Source: VRUE01 sp963770315
GTDB taxonomy: Bacteria > Actinomycetota > Thermoleophilia > Solirubrobacterales > 70-9
Length of the DNA stretch: 64,000 bases
Assembly: GCA_963770315.1 (NCBI GenBank)
Contig: CAVYPC010000001.1
Coordinates: 10,573-74,572 of the forward strand
Direction of reading: 5' to 3'
Shown: in pieces, positions 7,654 through 16,220 of the stretch
How positions within the stretch are numbered: position 1 is the first letter of the stretch
Layout of the letters: every line of letters starts with the position of its first letter
Notes under the pieces: model-generated
The model's database searches: none
Seen by the model: the letters and a program-made list of their open reading frames with translations, nothing else
Told to the model about the DNA's origin: nothing
Translations under genes and position numbers: made by a program

Positions 7654-9933
7654 ATGCGACTGATCGTCACCGAGAAGAACAACAGCGCCAAGAAGATCGC
7701 CGACATCCTCGGCCGCAACGAGGCGAAGGAAGACAAGACCTTCAAAGTCCCCTTCTACACCTGGACCGACGAGGACGGCAGCGAGCAGATGACGATCGGG
7801 CTCAAGGGGCACGTGCTCGGCCCGGCCTTCCCGGAGGGCTACTCGAACTGGCAGAAGACCGACCTTCACGACCTGATCGACGCCGAGCTGATCAAGGAGC
7901 CGACCGACAAAAACGTCGTCAAAGCGATCAAAAAGGTCGCCAAAGAGGCCGACGAGCTGGTGATCGCGACCGACTTCGACCGCGAGGGCGAGCTGATCGG
8001 CCTCGAGGCGCTGGAGGAGATGCTCGACGCCAACCCGGACCTGGGCTCGCGCGAGGGCACCGCCGACGGCAGCCTTGTGATTCAGCGCGCCCGCTACTCG
8101 GCGCTGACCAAGGAAGAGATCGAGCGCGCCTTCGGCGACCTCGACACTCTCTCCTACCCGCTCGCCAACGCCGGCGCCGCGCGCCAGGACATCGACCTGC
8201 TCTGGGGCGCGACCCTGACCCGCGCGGTTTCCCTCGCCAGCCGCCGTTTCGGCTCCAACTTCCTCTCGGTCGGCCGTGTGCAGAGCCCGACGCTGGGGCT
8301 GATCGTCGAGCGCGAGATGGAGCGCCGCGCCCACGTCGCCAAACCGTTCTGGGAGCTGTTCGCCAAGTTCGAGCACCCCGACGGGACCTTCGAGACCCAC
8401 CACAGCGTCGACAAGTTCTGGGACAAAGCCGAGGCCGACGCCGCCTTCGCCGGCACCTCCGGCCCCGGCACGGTGAAAGCGGTCACGGCGCGCAAGAACA
8501 CGCGCAAGCCGCCGACCCCCTACAACACGACCGCCTTCAGCACCGACGCCTCCAGTCGCCTCGGCATCACCCCCGCCAGCGCGATGCGGATCGCCGAGGA
8601 CCTCTACATGGACGGCTTCATCTCCTACCCGCGCACCGACAACACGGTCTACCCGGCCTCGCTGCCGCTGCGCGAGCTGGTCGCTTCCCTGGTCAAGGTA
8701 AAAGAGTTCTCCGCCGCCGCCGGCCTGCTCGACCAGCCGCAGCTGACCCCGACCCGGGGCAAAAAAGAGACGACCGACCACCCGCCGATCTACCCGACCC
8801 AGGCGATCCAGCCGGGTGCCCTCGAGGGGTCGAAGAAACGGGTCTACGAACTGGTCGTGCGCCGCTTCCTCGCCACCTTCAGCCCGCCGATGATCACCGA
8901 GTCGACCCGGGCCGACATCGAGGCCGGCTCGGAGACCTACTTCGTCCGCGGCTCGGTCGTCGTCGACCCCGGCTACGCCGGCATCTACACCTATGCCCGC
9001 TCCGCCGACGAGGAGATCCCGGCGCTGAAGGAGGGTCAGCAGCTCGACCTCGACGGCGAGCCCTGGATCGTCGACAAGGAGACCCAGCCGCCTTCGAGGA
9101 TCTCGCAGGCCAAGCTGATCGAGATGATGGAGGAGCGCGGTCTCGGCACCAAAGCGACCCGCGCCGACATCATCCAGAAGCTGTTCGACCGCGGCTACGT
9201 CTACAGCAACCCGCCCGTTCCCTCGGAGACCGGGATCGCTCTCTACGAGGCCTTCAAGAACTACGTGCCGGCGATGGCGACGCCGGAGATGACCGCTCAG
9301 CTCGAGGCGGAGATGGACCGCATCGCCGCCGGCGAGATGACCAAGGGAGCCGTAGTCGGCGAGAGCCGCGACCTGCTGCACAAGACCTGGACCGAGATCG
9401 ACGGCAGTCGCGAGGACCTGGCCAAAGTCATCTGGAAAGGGATGGATGAGGACCGCATCCTCGGCCCCTGCAAAGTCTGCGAGGAAGCCGGCCGCAAGAA
9501 GGAGGACGGCTCGCCGCACATGCTGCGGATCATCCGCGCCAAAAAATCCGGCAAACGCTTCGTCGGCTGCTCCGGCTGGACGCTCGACGACCCGGACTCC
9601 TGCGACCAGACCTTCCCGCTGCCCCAGCGCGGCGACGTCTTCAAGCTCGAAGACCGCTGCTCGGTCTGCGGCGAGACCCCGCGGCTCAAAGTCGTCCCCT
9701 TCCGCGGCCGCCCCTGGAACCTCTGCCTCAACGACGACTGCGAGTCGATGCAGGAGATGAAGAAACGCCGCGCCGAGCGCGAAGCGGCGAAAGCGGCGAA
9801 AAAAGAGATGGAAAAGAAGCCGCCGGTCAAGGGCGATGAGGACGCTCCCGCGAAGAAAGCGAAAGTCAAAGCGTCCAAAGCGGACACCGCGACGCGGGGG
9901 CGCAAACGCGCCAAAGCCGTGGCCAAAGGCTGA
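7654..9933 (+). CDS. topA: Type IA DNA topoisomerase, archaeal-like
   Basis: A 759-residue enzyme that relaxes negative supercoils by passing one strand through a transient break. The TOPRIM motif DFDREGE is at residues 107-113 and the active-site Tyr325 is in GFISYPRTDN. The opening LIVTEKNNSAKKIADIL resembles archaeal topoisomerase I openings (ITEK-type) rather than the usual bacterial LVIVESPAKAKTI form. The C-terminus has cysteine zinc-ribbon segments (CKVC..., FVGCSGW, CSVCGE, CLNDDC) and a long Lys/Ala-rich basic tail typical of actinobacterial topoisomerases. ATG 7654 was chosen because it begins the conserved fold. It may be the main TopA, since thymidylate kinase follows closely. Confidence 0.92.
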   Translation: MRLIVTEKNNSAKKIADILGRNEAKEDKTFKVPFYTWTDEDGSEQMTIGLKGHVLGPAFPEGYSNWQKTDLHDLIDAELIKEPTDKNVVKAIKKVAKEADELVIATDFDREGELIGLEALEEMLDANPDLGSREGTADGSLVIQRARYSALTKEEIERAFGDLDTLSYPLANAGAARQDIDLLWGATLTRAVSLASRRFGSNFLSVGRVQSPTLGLIVEREMERRAHVAKPFWELFAKFEHPDGTFETHHSVDKFWDKAEADAAFAGTSGPGTVKAVTARKNTRKPPTPYNTTAFSTDASSRLGITPASAMRIAEDLYMDGFISYPRTDNTVYPASLPLRELVASLVKVKEFSAAAGLLDQPQLTPTRGKKETTDHPPIYPTQAIQPGALEGSKKRVYELVVRRFLATFSPPMITESTRADIEAGSETYFVRGSVVVDPGYAGIYTYARSADEEIPALKEGQQLDLDGEPWIVDKETQPPSRISQAKLIEMMEERGLGTKATRADIIQKLFDRGYVYSNPPVPSETGIALYEAFKNYVPAMATPEMTAQLEAEMDRIAAGEMTKGAVVGESRDLLHKTWTEIDGSREDLAKVIWKGMDEDRILGPCKVCEEAGRKKEDGSPHMLRIIRAKKSGKRFVGCSGWTLDDPDSCDQTFPLPQRGDVFKLEDRCSVCGETPRLKVVPFRGRPWNLCLNDDCESMQEMKKRRAEREAAKAAKKEMEKKPPVKGDEDAPAKKAKVKASKADTATRGRKRAKAVAKG

Positions 9934-9944
9934 GGCCCGCGGCG

Positions 9945-10529
9945 TTGTTCATCTCCCTCGAGGGCGTTGACGGCTCGGGCAAGAGCACGCAGGCGAAGCT
10001 GCTCGCCGAGGCGCTGGGCCCGGAGACGCTGCTGATCCGTGAGCCGGGGGGGACCGGCGCGGCGGAGCGGATCCGCGAGCTGCTCGCCGATCCCGCCTTG
10101 GAGATCGACCCGTTCGCCGAGCTGCTGCTCTTCTCGGCTGCGCGCGCCGACCTGCTCAGCCGCGTCGTGCGGCCGGCACTGGAGGGGGGCGGCACGGTCG
10201 TCGCCGACCGCTTCGCCGATTCCAGCGTCGCCTACCAGGGCGGCGCCCGCGGGCTTGGCACCAGCTACGTGCTCTCGCTGGTCGACACGACGATTGACGG
10301 CCTCTGGCCGGACCTGACGCTGCTGCTGCGGGTCGACCCGGAGGTCGGCCTCGGCCGGGCCGGCGGCGAGGACCGCTTCGAGGCCGAGGGGCTCGAGCTG
10401 CAGCGTGCCGTCGCCGAGGCCTATGACGAGATCGCCCAGATCGCGTCGGACCGGGTTGCCGTCGTCGATGCGGAGGGGACGGTGGAGGAGGTTCATGCGC
10501 GGGTGATGGAGGCGGTCGAATCTCACTAG
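9945..10529 (+). CDS. tmk: Thymidylate kinase
   Basis: A 194-residue P-loop kinase that phosphorylates dTMP to dTDP for DNA synthesis. The N-terminus FISLEGVDGSGKSTQA contains the Walker A loop, and a DRFADSSVAYQG segment carries the DR-Y/F signature of the family. The start is a TTG codon 11 bases after the topA stop; no other start lies before the P-loop. It is followed by the DNA polymerase III delta' gene, a frequent bacterial arrangement (tmk-holB), with a long hairpin between the two. Confidence 0.92.
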   Translation: MFISLEGVDGSGKSTQAKLLAEALGPETLLIREPGGTGAAERIRELLADPALEIDPFAELLLFSAARADLLSRVVRPALEGGGTVVADRFADSSVAYQGGARGLGTSYVLSLVDTTIDGLWPDLTLLLRVDPEVGLGRAGGEDRFEAEGLELQRAVAEAYDEIAQIASDRVAVVDAEGTVEEVHARVMEAVESH

Positions 10530-10564
10530 GGATCAGGGACTGCTCCGCGGATCCTGTCGCGGGG

Positions 10565-10684
10565 AGAGGGGGTGGGGGTGCCCGGACGCGCGCTGGGTTT
10601 TTCGCCGGGCGCCCTCTCTCTCTCGCTGAGCTGGCACTGCGAAAAACAGGACGCCGCGCACGGCCGGACACCCCCACCCCCTCT
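10565..10684. repeat. Long hairpin with conserved core, copy 1
   Basis: Arms 10565-10585 and 10664-10684 pair at 20 of 21 positions. Inside, GTTTTTCGC (10597-10605) pairs with GCGAAAAAC (10639-10647), and a segment starting CAGGACGCCGC follows. The same internal core recurs at 29915-30037 in the same orientation and at 24846-24973 inverted, while the outer arms differ but still pair. It fills the gap between tmk and the delta' gene, which run in the same direction. Confidence 0.85.
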
Positions 10685-10737
10685 ACTCGGGACACCGACC
10701 CATCGGATGAAGCATCGTGTGCCCTGTAGACCCCCAA

Positions 10738-11793
10738 ATGCTTCATCGAACGCTGGAGCATCAGCCGCGGGCGAAGATGGCGTTGAGTGCGGCGCTGGTG
10801 GTGGGGCCTTCTCATGCGTATCTGTTCCGCGGGCCGCGGGGGGCTGGGAAGCGGGCGGCGGCGCGGGCTTTTGCTGCTGAGATCCTCGCTGGGGCGGCGG
10901 AGGATGCTGAGGATGTGCGGCGGCGGGCGCTGCTCGATCCCTCGCCCCATCCCGACCTCGTCTGGTTGACCCCCAAGGGGGCGCAGCACATGGTCGAGGA
11001 GGTGCGCGAGCGGGTGATCCGGGCGGCCGCCTACCGGCCCTACGAAGGGGGCAAGCGCGTCTTCGTGGTCGAGGCGGCGGAGGCGATGCGCGACGAGAGC
11101 CAGAACGCGCTGCTGAAGACGCTCGAGGAGCCGCCCGAGTTCGTCCACCTGATCCTGCTCACCGCCGAGCCCGCCGCATTGCTGGAGACGATCGCCTCGC
11201 GCTGCCAGGCAGTCGATTTCGCGCCGCTGCCGGCCGCGGTAGTCGAGGAGACGCTGGCGGGCGACGGCGAGGCGGACGAGGTCGCCGCCGCCGCGCTCCT
11301 CTCGGCCGGCGATCTGGAGCTGGCCCGGCTGCTGCTCAGCGAGCGTGGCAGGGAGCTGCGCGAGCACGCCGTTGGCGGTAACTGGGGCTCGATGCTGAAG
11401 GACGCCGAGGCGGCCGGCGAGGACGCCGAGGCGGCGGCTCGCGAGCTGCTCGAGAGCGAGAAGGAGGCCGGCGTCAAGCGTTCCGCCCGCGATATCGCCG
11501 ACGCCGCGAAGCGTGCCGGCCGCCGCGGCCGCACCGAGCTGCTCGACCTTGGCCTGCGGCTCTCGGCTGCCTGGTACCGCGACCTCGCCGCCGTTGCCTC
11601 CGGCGCCGCCGAGGTCGCCTACAACCGCGACCGCCTCGCCCTGCTCCAGTCCCAATGCGCGGGTCTCGATCCGGCCAGCGCCCGCCGCGCCGCCGAGCTG
11701 GTCCAGGACACCCGCCGCCGCCTCGATCTGAACGTCTCCGAGGAGCTAGCCTTGGAGGCTTTGTCTTTCCGGCTCGCCGCCGTTCTCGGTTGA
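10738..11793 (+). CDS. holB: DNA polymerase III delta' subunit (clamp loader)
   Basis: A 351-residue AAA+ protein related to HolB/DnaX, part of the clamp loader that places the beta clamp on DNA. HAYLFRGPRGAGKR contains the P-loop, and ESQNALLKTLEEPP with the later SRCQ match the sensor 1 and SRC regions. The four-cysteine zinc module normally following the P-loop in DnaX is absent here (the region reads EILAGAAEDAED), as in many delta' proteins. ATG 10738 is chosen; an upstream GTG at 10717 is possible. The 3' end overlaps the convergent DUF2304 gene by 48 bases. The tmk-holB order supports the call. Confidence 0.85.
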   Translation: MLHRTLEHQPRAKMALSAALVVGPSHAYLFRGPRGAGKRAAARAFAAEILAGAAEDAEDVRRRALLDPSPHPDLVWLTPKGAQHMVEEVRERVIRAAAYRPYEGGKRVFVVEAAEAMRDESQNALLKTLEEPPEFVHLILLTAEPAALLETIASRCQAVDFAPLPAAVVEETLAGDGEADEVAAAALLSAGDLELARLLLSERGRELREHAVGGNWGSMLKDAEAAGEDAEAAARELLESEKEAGVKRSARDIADAAKRAGRRGRTELLDLGLRLSAAWYRDLAAVASGAAEVAYNRDRLALLQSQCAGLDPASARRAAELVQDTRRRLDLNVSEELALEALSFRLAAVLG

Positions 11794-12177
11794 CTTCGCC
11801 TGCTCGCGGGCTTTCTCCAGCGCCCGCTCCTGCGCCAGGCGCGTTATCTGTGCGGCCTGGCGGGACATGATCACGCTGAAGTTGAGCGCGAGGCCGAGCA
11901 GCAGCAGGAGGATGACCGAGAAGAGTGCGACGTTGGTGTCACGGACGCCCATCGCGTCGGCGACGAACCCCAGCAGGCCGGGGAAGATGGCGCCGGCGAG
12001 CATCCCCAGGCCGGCGACGAACCAGACGACGCTGAAGCGCTCCTGCAGCCGATCGCGGCGGATCAGCTCGAGGATCATCAGCATGAAGGCGACCGCGATG
12101 ACCGCGGCCAGGATCCGCGTCTGCGAGGTCAGGTGGACCTTCGGGTCCTGGGCGGCGGAGAGCAGCGCCGCGGTCAT
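11746..12177 (-). CDS. DUF2304 domain membrane protein
   Basis: A 143-residue membrane protein with about three hydrophobic segments (roughly residues 22-38, 49-70 and 84-103) followed by a charged helical tail. The pattern RRDRLQERFSVVWF is characteristic of DUF2304. Members are nearly always encoded next to dolichyl-phosphate mannosyltransferase-like family 2 glycosyltransferases, exactly as here: its start overlaps the stop of the glycosyltransferase gene by four bases (ATGA). The pair probably acts in lipid-linked sugar transfer at the membrane. The biochemical role of DUF2304 is not established. Confidence 0.85.
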   Translation of the reverse strand: MTAALLSAAQDPKVHLTSQTRILAAVIAVAFMLMILELIRRDRLQERFSVVWFVAGLGMLAGAIFPGLLGFVADAMGVRDTNVALFSVILLLLLGLALNFSVIMSRQAAQITRLAQERALEKAREQAKSTENGGEPERQSLQG

Positions 12178-12920
12178 CGCTCCGCCCCGACTTTGCGCGG
12201 CCGGAACTGGCCGACCAGCAGCACGATCATCCCCTTGAAGATGAAGAAGGCCGAGCGCACCGGGGTGAGGAATGAGGAGCCGCCGACCCGCTCCAGCATC
12301 CGCACCGGCACCTCCTCGACCCGCAGGCCCTGGCGCACCGCCAGCTGCAGCGACTCGATCTCGGCGAAGTCGGGCGAGTAGCTCTCGCTGAACAGCTCCA
12401 TCACCCGGCGGTTCGCCGCGCGCATGCCGCTGGTCGTGTCGGTGAAGCGCTGCCGCGTCGCCAGGGTGAGGAAGAAGCGGAAGACGCTGGTGCCGATCCG
12501 CCGCGAGAGAGTCGGCTTGTAGTCGTCGTCGCCGACTCCATCCGCGCTCGCCCCATCCGTGGTCGGCTCACGGTAGCGCGAGCCGATCACCAGGTCGGCG
12601 CGGTCGGCGCGGACCTCCTCCAGCAGCCGCGCCACCTCGGCCGGCGGGTGCTGGCCGTCGGCGTCGAGGTGGGCGCAGAAGTCGTAGCCCTCCCTCAGGG
12701 CGTAGAGATAGCCGGTCTGCAGCGCCGCCCCCAGCCCCTGGTTGAAGGGCAGCGAGGCGACGGTCGCGCCCGCCCCCGCCGCACGTGCGGCGGTCTCGTC
12801 GGTGGAGCCGTCGTCGACGACCAGCACGTCGGTGCCGGGCAGCCGCTCGCGCACGTCGGCGATCACGGCCGCGACCGAGTCGGCCTCGTTCCAGGCGGGA
12901 ATGAAGACCAGCGTGCTCAT
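12174..12920 (-). CDS. Family 2 glycosyltransferase (polyprenyl-phosphate sugar synthase-like)
   Basis: A 248-residue GT-A fold glycosyltransferase. The sequence VFIPAWNEADSV and VDDGSTDET are the classic GT2 nucleotide-sugar loops, and HLDADGQHPP holds the DxD metal site. The C-terminal part (EVPVRM, then a hydrophobic stretch) resembles dolichol-phosphate mannosyltransferase-like enzymes, which load a sugar onto polyprenyl phosphate for GT-C transferases. The window encodes several GT-C-like proteins near 59-64 kb, but the link is only conceptual. It is translationally coupled to the DUF2304 gene. Confidence 0.88.
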   Translation of the reverse strand: MSTLVFIPAWNEADSVAAVIADVRERLPGTDVLVVDDGSTDETAARAAGAGATVASLPFNQGLGAALQTGYLYALREGYDFCAHLDADGQHPPAEVARLLEEVRADRADLVIGSRYREPTTDGASADGVGDDDYKPTLSRRIGTSVFRFFLTLATRQRFTDTTSGMRAANRRVMELFSESYSPDFAEIESLQLAVRQGLRVEEVPVRMLERVGGSSFLTPVRSAFFIFKGMIVLLVGQFRPRKVGAER

Positions 12921-12989
12921 TTATCGATTCTCCCACGCGGGGCCGCTGCCATTCTGTTAGTAAGCCTTCATGGAAAGGAACCGGGCGAG

Positions 12990-14291
12990 ATGAGGCGGAT
13001 CGGGCTGAGGCTCTGGCTGGTCGGCGCATTCGTGGCGGTGACTCTGCTCACCGCCGGGGTCGTCTACGCGTTCGGCGATCGGCCGCGGGCCGTGCTCGGC
13101 GCGATCGCACTCGGCGTCCTCGCCGGCTTCCTGATCGCCGTCGGCACCTCCCACCGGGTGACCCGCCTCTCGCGCGCCGCCGGCGAGCTCGCGGCGGGCG
13201 ACTTCGACGTGCAGCTGGACGTGGGCGGCCGCGACGAGATCGGCGACCTCGCCCGCGCCCTCGACTCGATGCGCGCCTCGCTGAAGGAGAGTGTCGGCGT
13301 CCTCACCGCCGACCGCAACAAGCTGCAGGCGATCTTCGACGGCCTCACCGACGCGGTGATCGTGGTCGACGCGGACGGCGCCCTGCGCTTCTCCAACCGC
13401 GCGGCGGCGAAACTGCTCGACCCCCTCGGCCGCCCGCCCGAGTCGATAAGACCGCACTTGGCCCGCGCCGCCAGCGTCGGCTTCGTCGCCCACCCGGCGC
13501 TGCGGATCGGCGATCGCGCCTACGCGATGAGCGCCCGCTCGCTGCCCAAGGAGCGCGCCGTGCTGGTCGTCGCCCGCGATCGCACCGACGAGATGCGCCG
13601 CGAGCTGGCCGAAGCCGACTTCATCTCCAACGCCGCGCACGAGCTGCGCAACCCGCTCGCCGGCATCTCCAGCGCGATCGAGGTTCTGCAGGAGGGCGCC
13701 AAGGACGATCCCAACGCGCTCGACCACTTCCTCGGCCGGCTCGCCGAGGACGCCGAGCGGATGAACCGCCTCACCCGCTCGCTGCTCACCCTGGCCCGGG
13801 TTGAGTCGCTGGGCGCGGGGGAGGCCGAGGAGGTCGACGTCGCCGCCGCGATCCGCGACACGGTCGCCGCGGTCGAGACCCCGCGGCACATCGAGCTGGC
13901 GACCGAGATCGAGCCCGATCTCGCCGCCAAGGGAGACCCAACCCTTCTGCGCCAGGTGATGGTCGGCCTGCTCACCAATGCCTTCAAGCACACGCCACTG
14001 CCCGGGCGCGTTACCGTTCGCGGCCGCCGCGACGGCGAGAAAGAGGTGGTGCTCGAGGTGATCGACACGGGACCAGGAATTCCAGAGGCGGAGATAGAGC
14101 GCGTTTTCGAGCGCTTCTACCGTCGCGACGAGTCGCGCAAGCAGGAAGGCTTCGGCCTCGGTCTGGCGATCGCCCGGCGCATGGTGAGCGTCATGGGCGG
14201 CGAGATCGGCGCCCGCTCGGTCGAGGGCGAGGGCAGCACCTTCTGGGTTCGCCTCCCGGTCGCCCAGCCCAGCCCGACCCCGGTTGCATGA
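12990..14291 (+). CDS. Sensor histidine kinase (HAMP-PAS-like-HisKA-HATPase)
   Basis: A 433-residue membrane kinase. Two hydrophobic segments (about 8-28 and 34-52) lie close together, so the extracytoplasmic loop is very short. A HAMP linker spans about 53-105, then a small PAS-like domain (about 110-195), the phospho-acceptor His217 in NAAHELRNPL, and a HATPase domain with GPGIP and GFGLGLAI boxes. The tiny outer loop suggests it senses something in the membrane or cytoplasm. The response regulator gene starts 16 bases after its stop, so the two form a two-component pair. ATG 12990 puts a basic N-terminus before the first membrane helix. Confidence 0.92.
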   Translation: MRRIGLRLWLVGAFVAVTLLTAGVVYAFGDRPRAVLGAIALGVLAGFLIAVGTSHRVTRLSRAAGELAAGDFDVQLDVGGRDEIGDLARALDSMRASLKESVGVLTADRNKLQAIFDGLTDAVIVVDADGALRFSNRAAAKLLDPLGRPPESIRPHLARAASVGFVAHPALRIGDRAYAMSARSLPKERAVLVVARDRTDEMRRELAEADFISNAAHELRNPLAGISSAIEVLQEGAKDDPNALDHFLGRLAEDAERMNRLTRSLLTLARVESLGAGEAEEVDVAAAIRDTVAAVETPRHIELATEIEPDLAAKGDPTLLRQVMVGLLTNAFKHTPLPGRVTVRGRRDGEKEVVLEVIDTGPGIPEAEIERVFERFYRRDESRKQEGFGLGLAIARRMVSVMGGEIGARSVEGEGSTFWVRLPVAQPSPTPVA

Positions 14292-14307
14292 GGAGAGCGA
14301 GCGACAG

Positions 14308-15012
<705 letters not shown>

Positions 15013-15025
15013 ATAGGCTCTGTAT

Positions 15026-15223
15026 ATGGACCGCAGCCCAAGCTCAGACGAGGCCGCGGCGATCGCCGCGGCGATCGCCCGGTTTGAGGCCGAGACGGCG
15101 CCGCTGGAGGCAACGGCCGGGGATGCGGTCGGCCCGTGGCAGCGGGCTGCGCTGGTCGAGGGGGTCGGCGCGAAGGGCGTCGTCCAGAAGCACCTAGAAG
15201 GAGGATTCGAATGGCTGTCGTGA
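15026..15223 (+). CDS. Small hypothetical protein upstream of dodecin
   Basis: A 65-residue open frame that begins 13 bases after the response regulator stop and overlaps the dodecin start by 13 bases. The N-terminal SSDEAAAIAAAIARFEAE is helical and acidic, followed by PWQRAALVEGV. This loosely resembles small epsilon-type subunits of actinobacterial acyl-CoA carboxylases, which also have an EEAAAI-type helix and a tryptophan-containing tail, but no carboxylase gene is adjacent. The tight spacing favours a real gene in the operon. I do not assign a function. Confidence 0.45.
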   Translation: MDRSPSSDEAAAIAAAIARFEAETAPLEATAGDAVGPWQRAALVEGVGAKGVVQKHLEGGFEWLS

Positions 15224-15420
15224 AGATCATCGAGCTGGTCGGCAGCTCGAAGACGTCCACCGACGACGCGGCGAAACAGGCGCTCGCCCAAGCGCAGGGC
15301 ACGCTGCGAAACGTACGCGCGGTCGACATCGTCTCGACCGGGATCCGGGGCGAGAACTTGGACGAGTACCGCGCCCACGTGCGGGTTGCCTTCCTGGTCG
15401 AGGGGACCGAGGTCGATTGA
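15211..15420 (+). CDS. Dodecin family flavin-binding protein
   Basis: A 69-residue dodecin. Members assemble as hollow dodecamers that bind riboflavin, FMN or, in some species, CoA, and buffer flavins in the cytoplasm. The pattern KIIELVGSS, DDAAKQALAQA and TLRNVRAVDIV matches the family across its whole length. A strong AAGGAGG ribosome site lies before the ATG at 15211, which fixes the start. The stop overlaps the rhodanese start (TGATG). Its neighbours handle sulfur and sensing, so a role in flavin supply for redox enzymes is possible but inferred. Confidence 0.9.
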   Translation: MAVVKIIELVGSSKTSTDDAAKQALAQAQGTLRNVRAVDIVSTGIRGENLDEYRAHVRVAFLVEGTEVD

Positions 15421-15806
15421 TGAGCGACGAGCCGAGGGAAATCTCCCGCGACGAGGCGCAGAAGCTGATCGAGAATGGCGCGCAGCTGGTCGACGTGCGC
15501 GCCGATCACGAGTGGGAGGCCGGCCGCATCGCCGGCGCCACCCATGTGCCACTTGCCGAGCTGGCCGAGCGGACCGGGGAGATCGACCCGGAACGACCCG
15601 TCATCCTCTATTGCCGCGGCGGCACCCGCTCGACGATGGCGACCGACGCGCTCGCCCACGCTGGCTTCGACGCGGCGAAGCTCGGCGAGGGGATCGTCGG
15701 CTGGGACGAGGCGGGCCTGCCGCTTGAGCCCGAGGACGGCTACGTCGCCGAGTCGGGCGAAGCCGCATCGATCCTCCAGGCACGCAAGAAAGCCGCCCAG
15801 GGCTGA
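15420..15806 (+). CDS. Rhodanese-like sulfurtransferase domain protein
   Basis: A 128-residue single-domain rhodanese. The active-site loop is YCRGGTRS with catalytic Cys65, and the N-terminal LVDVRADHEWEAGRIAGA motif is the standard CH2-type entry sequence. Such proteins carry a persulfide and move sulfane sulfur between partners. The gene is coupled to dodecin by a TGATG overlap and lies about 0.4 kb before the sulfite reductase gene, which hints at sulfur trafficking. A C-terminal tail of about 30 residues beyond the domain is charged and probably flexible. Confidence 0.9.
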   Translation: MSDEPREISRDEAQKLIENGAQLVDVRADHEWEAGRIAGATHVPLAELAERTGEIDPERPVILYCRGGTRSTMATDALAHAGFDAAKLGEGIVGWDEAGLPLEPEDGYVAESGEAASILQARKKAAQG

Positions 15807-15898
15807 ATCGGCCGGCGGGGCTGAGTTGACCCCATCTCGTCGCAGAAGATTTTCAATCTGCGCACCACTCGTGACAGCGAAGCTTTTAGGGTGCAATC

Positions 15899-16177
15899 AT
15901 GCACCTGATGAGAGAGAGTTGGACCGATGCGCGCCTGGACGACTTCGTCGTCCAGGTCGACAAGCGATTCGACGGTGTCGACAAGCGATTCGACGGTGTC
16001 GACAAGCGATTCGACGCGATGGACAGGCGATTCGACCGGGTCGACAAGCGCCTCGATGGAATCGAGGCAGACCTGAAGGGGATGCAGCGGGCGATGATCC
16101 AGGCCGCGATTGCCTTGACCTCGGCTTTCATCGCCGGATTTGCAGCCATGATCGCCCTCATCGCAACCCAGCTCTGA
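15899..16177 (+). CDS. Coiled-coil membrane-anchored small protein with heptad repeats
   Basis: A 92-residue protein of unknown function. Residues about 20-54 consist of five consecutive seven-residue units of the form VDKRFDG, giving a charged coiled coil. A hydrophobic segment (about 70-90) ends the protein, so it is probably a C-terminally anchored membrane protein that forms oligomers. The DNA units are 21 bases long and three are almost identical. The architecture recalls small coiled-coil proteins annotated as DUF1640 or Bdr-like, but I cannot assign it to either. ATG at 15899; ATG 15908 is an alternative. Confidence 0.65.
   Translation: MHLMRESWTDARLDDFVVQVDKRFDGVDKRFDGVDKRFDAMDRRFDRVDKRLDGIEADLKGMQRAMIQAAIALTSAFIAGFAAMIALIATQL
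15956..16060 (+). repeat. Five 21-bp tandem repeats inside a coiled-coil gene
   Basis: Units begin at 15956, 15977, 15998, 16019 and 16040. The first two are identical and the third differs only at its end; the fourth and fifth are degenerate. Each encodes one heptad (VDKRFDG type). Such arrays can change copy number by slippage without breaking the frame. Confidence 0.9.
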
Positions 16178-16220
16178 GCTAAATACCCTAATCCCTGTCA
16201 GGTTTTGCTATTTTCCTGGC

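Noticed and set aside
6588..9449. Long open frame on the plus strand spanning the epimerase and topA
   Set aside because: Crosses two real genes in other frames and has no domain content.
15956..16060. Possible CRISPR array
   Set aside because: Repeats are contiguous 21-bp units without spacers and lie in frame within a gene.
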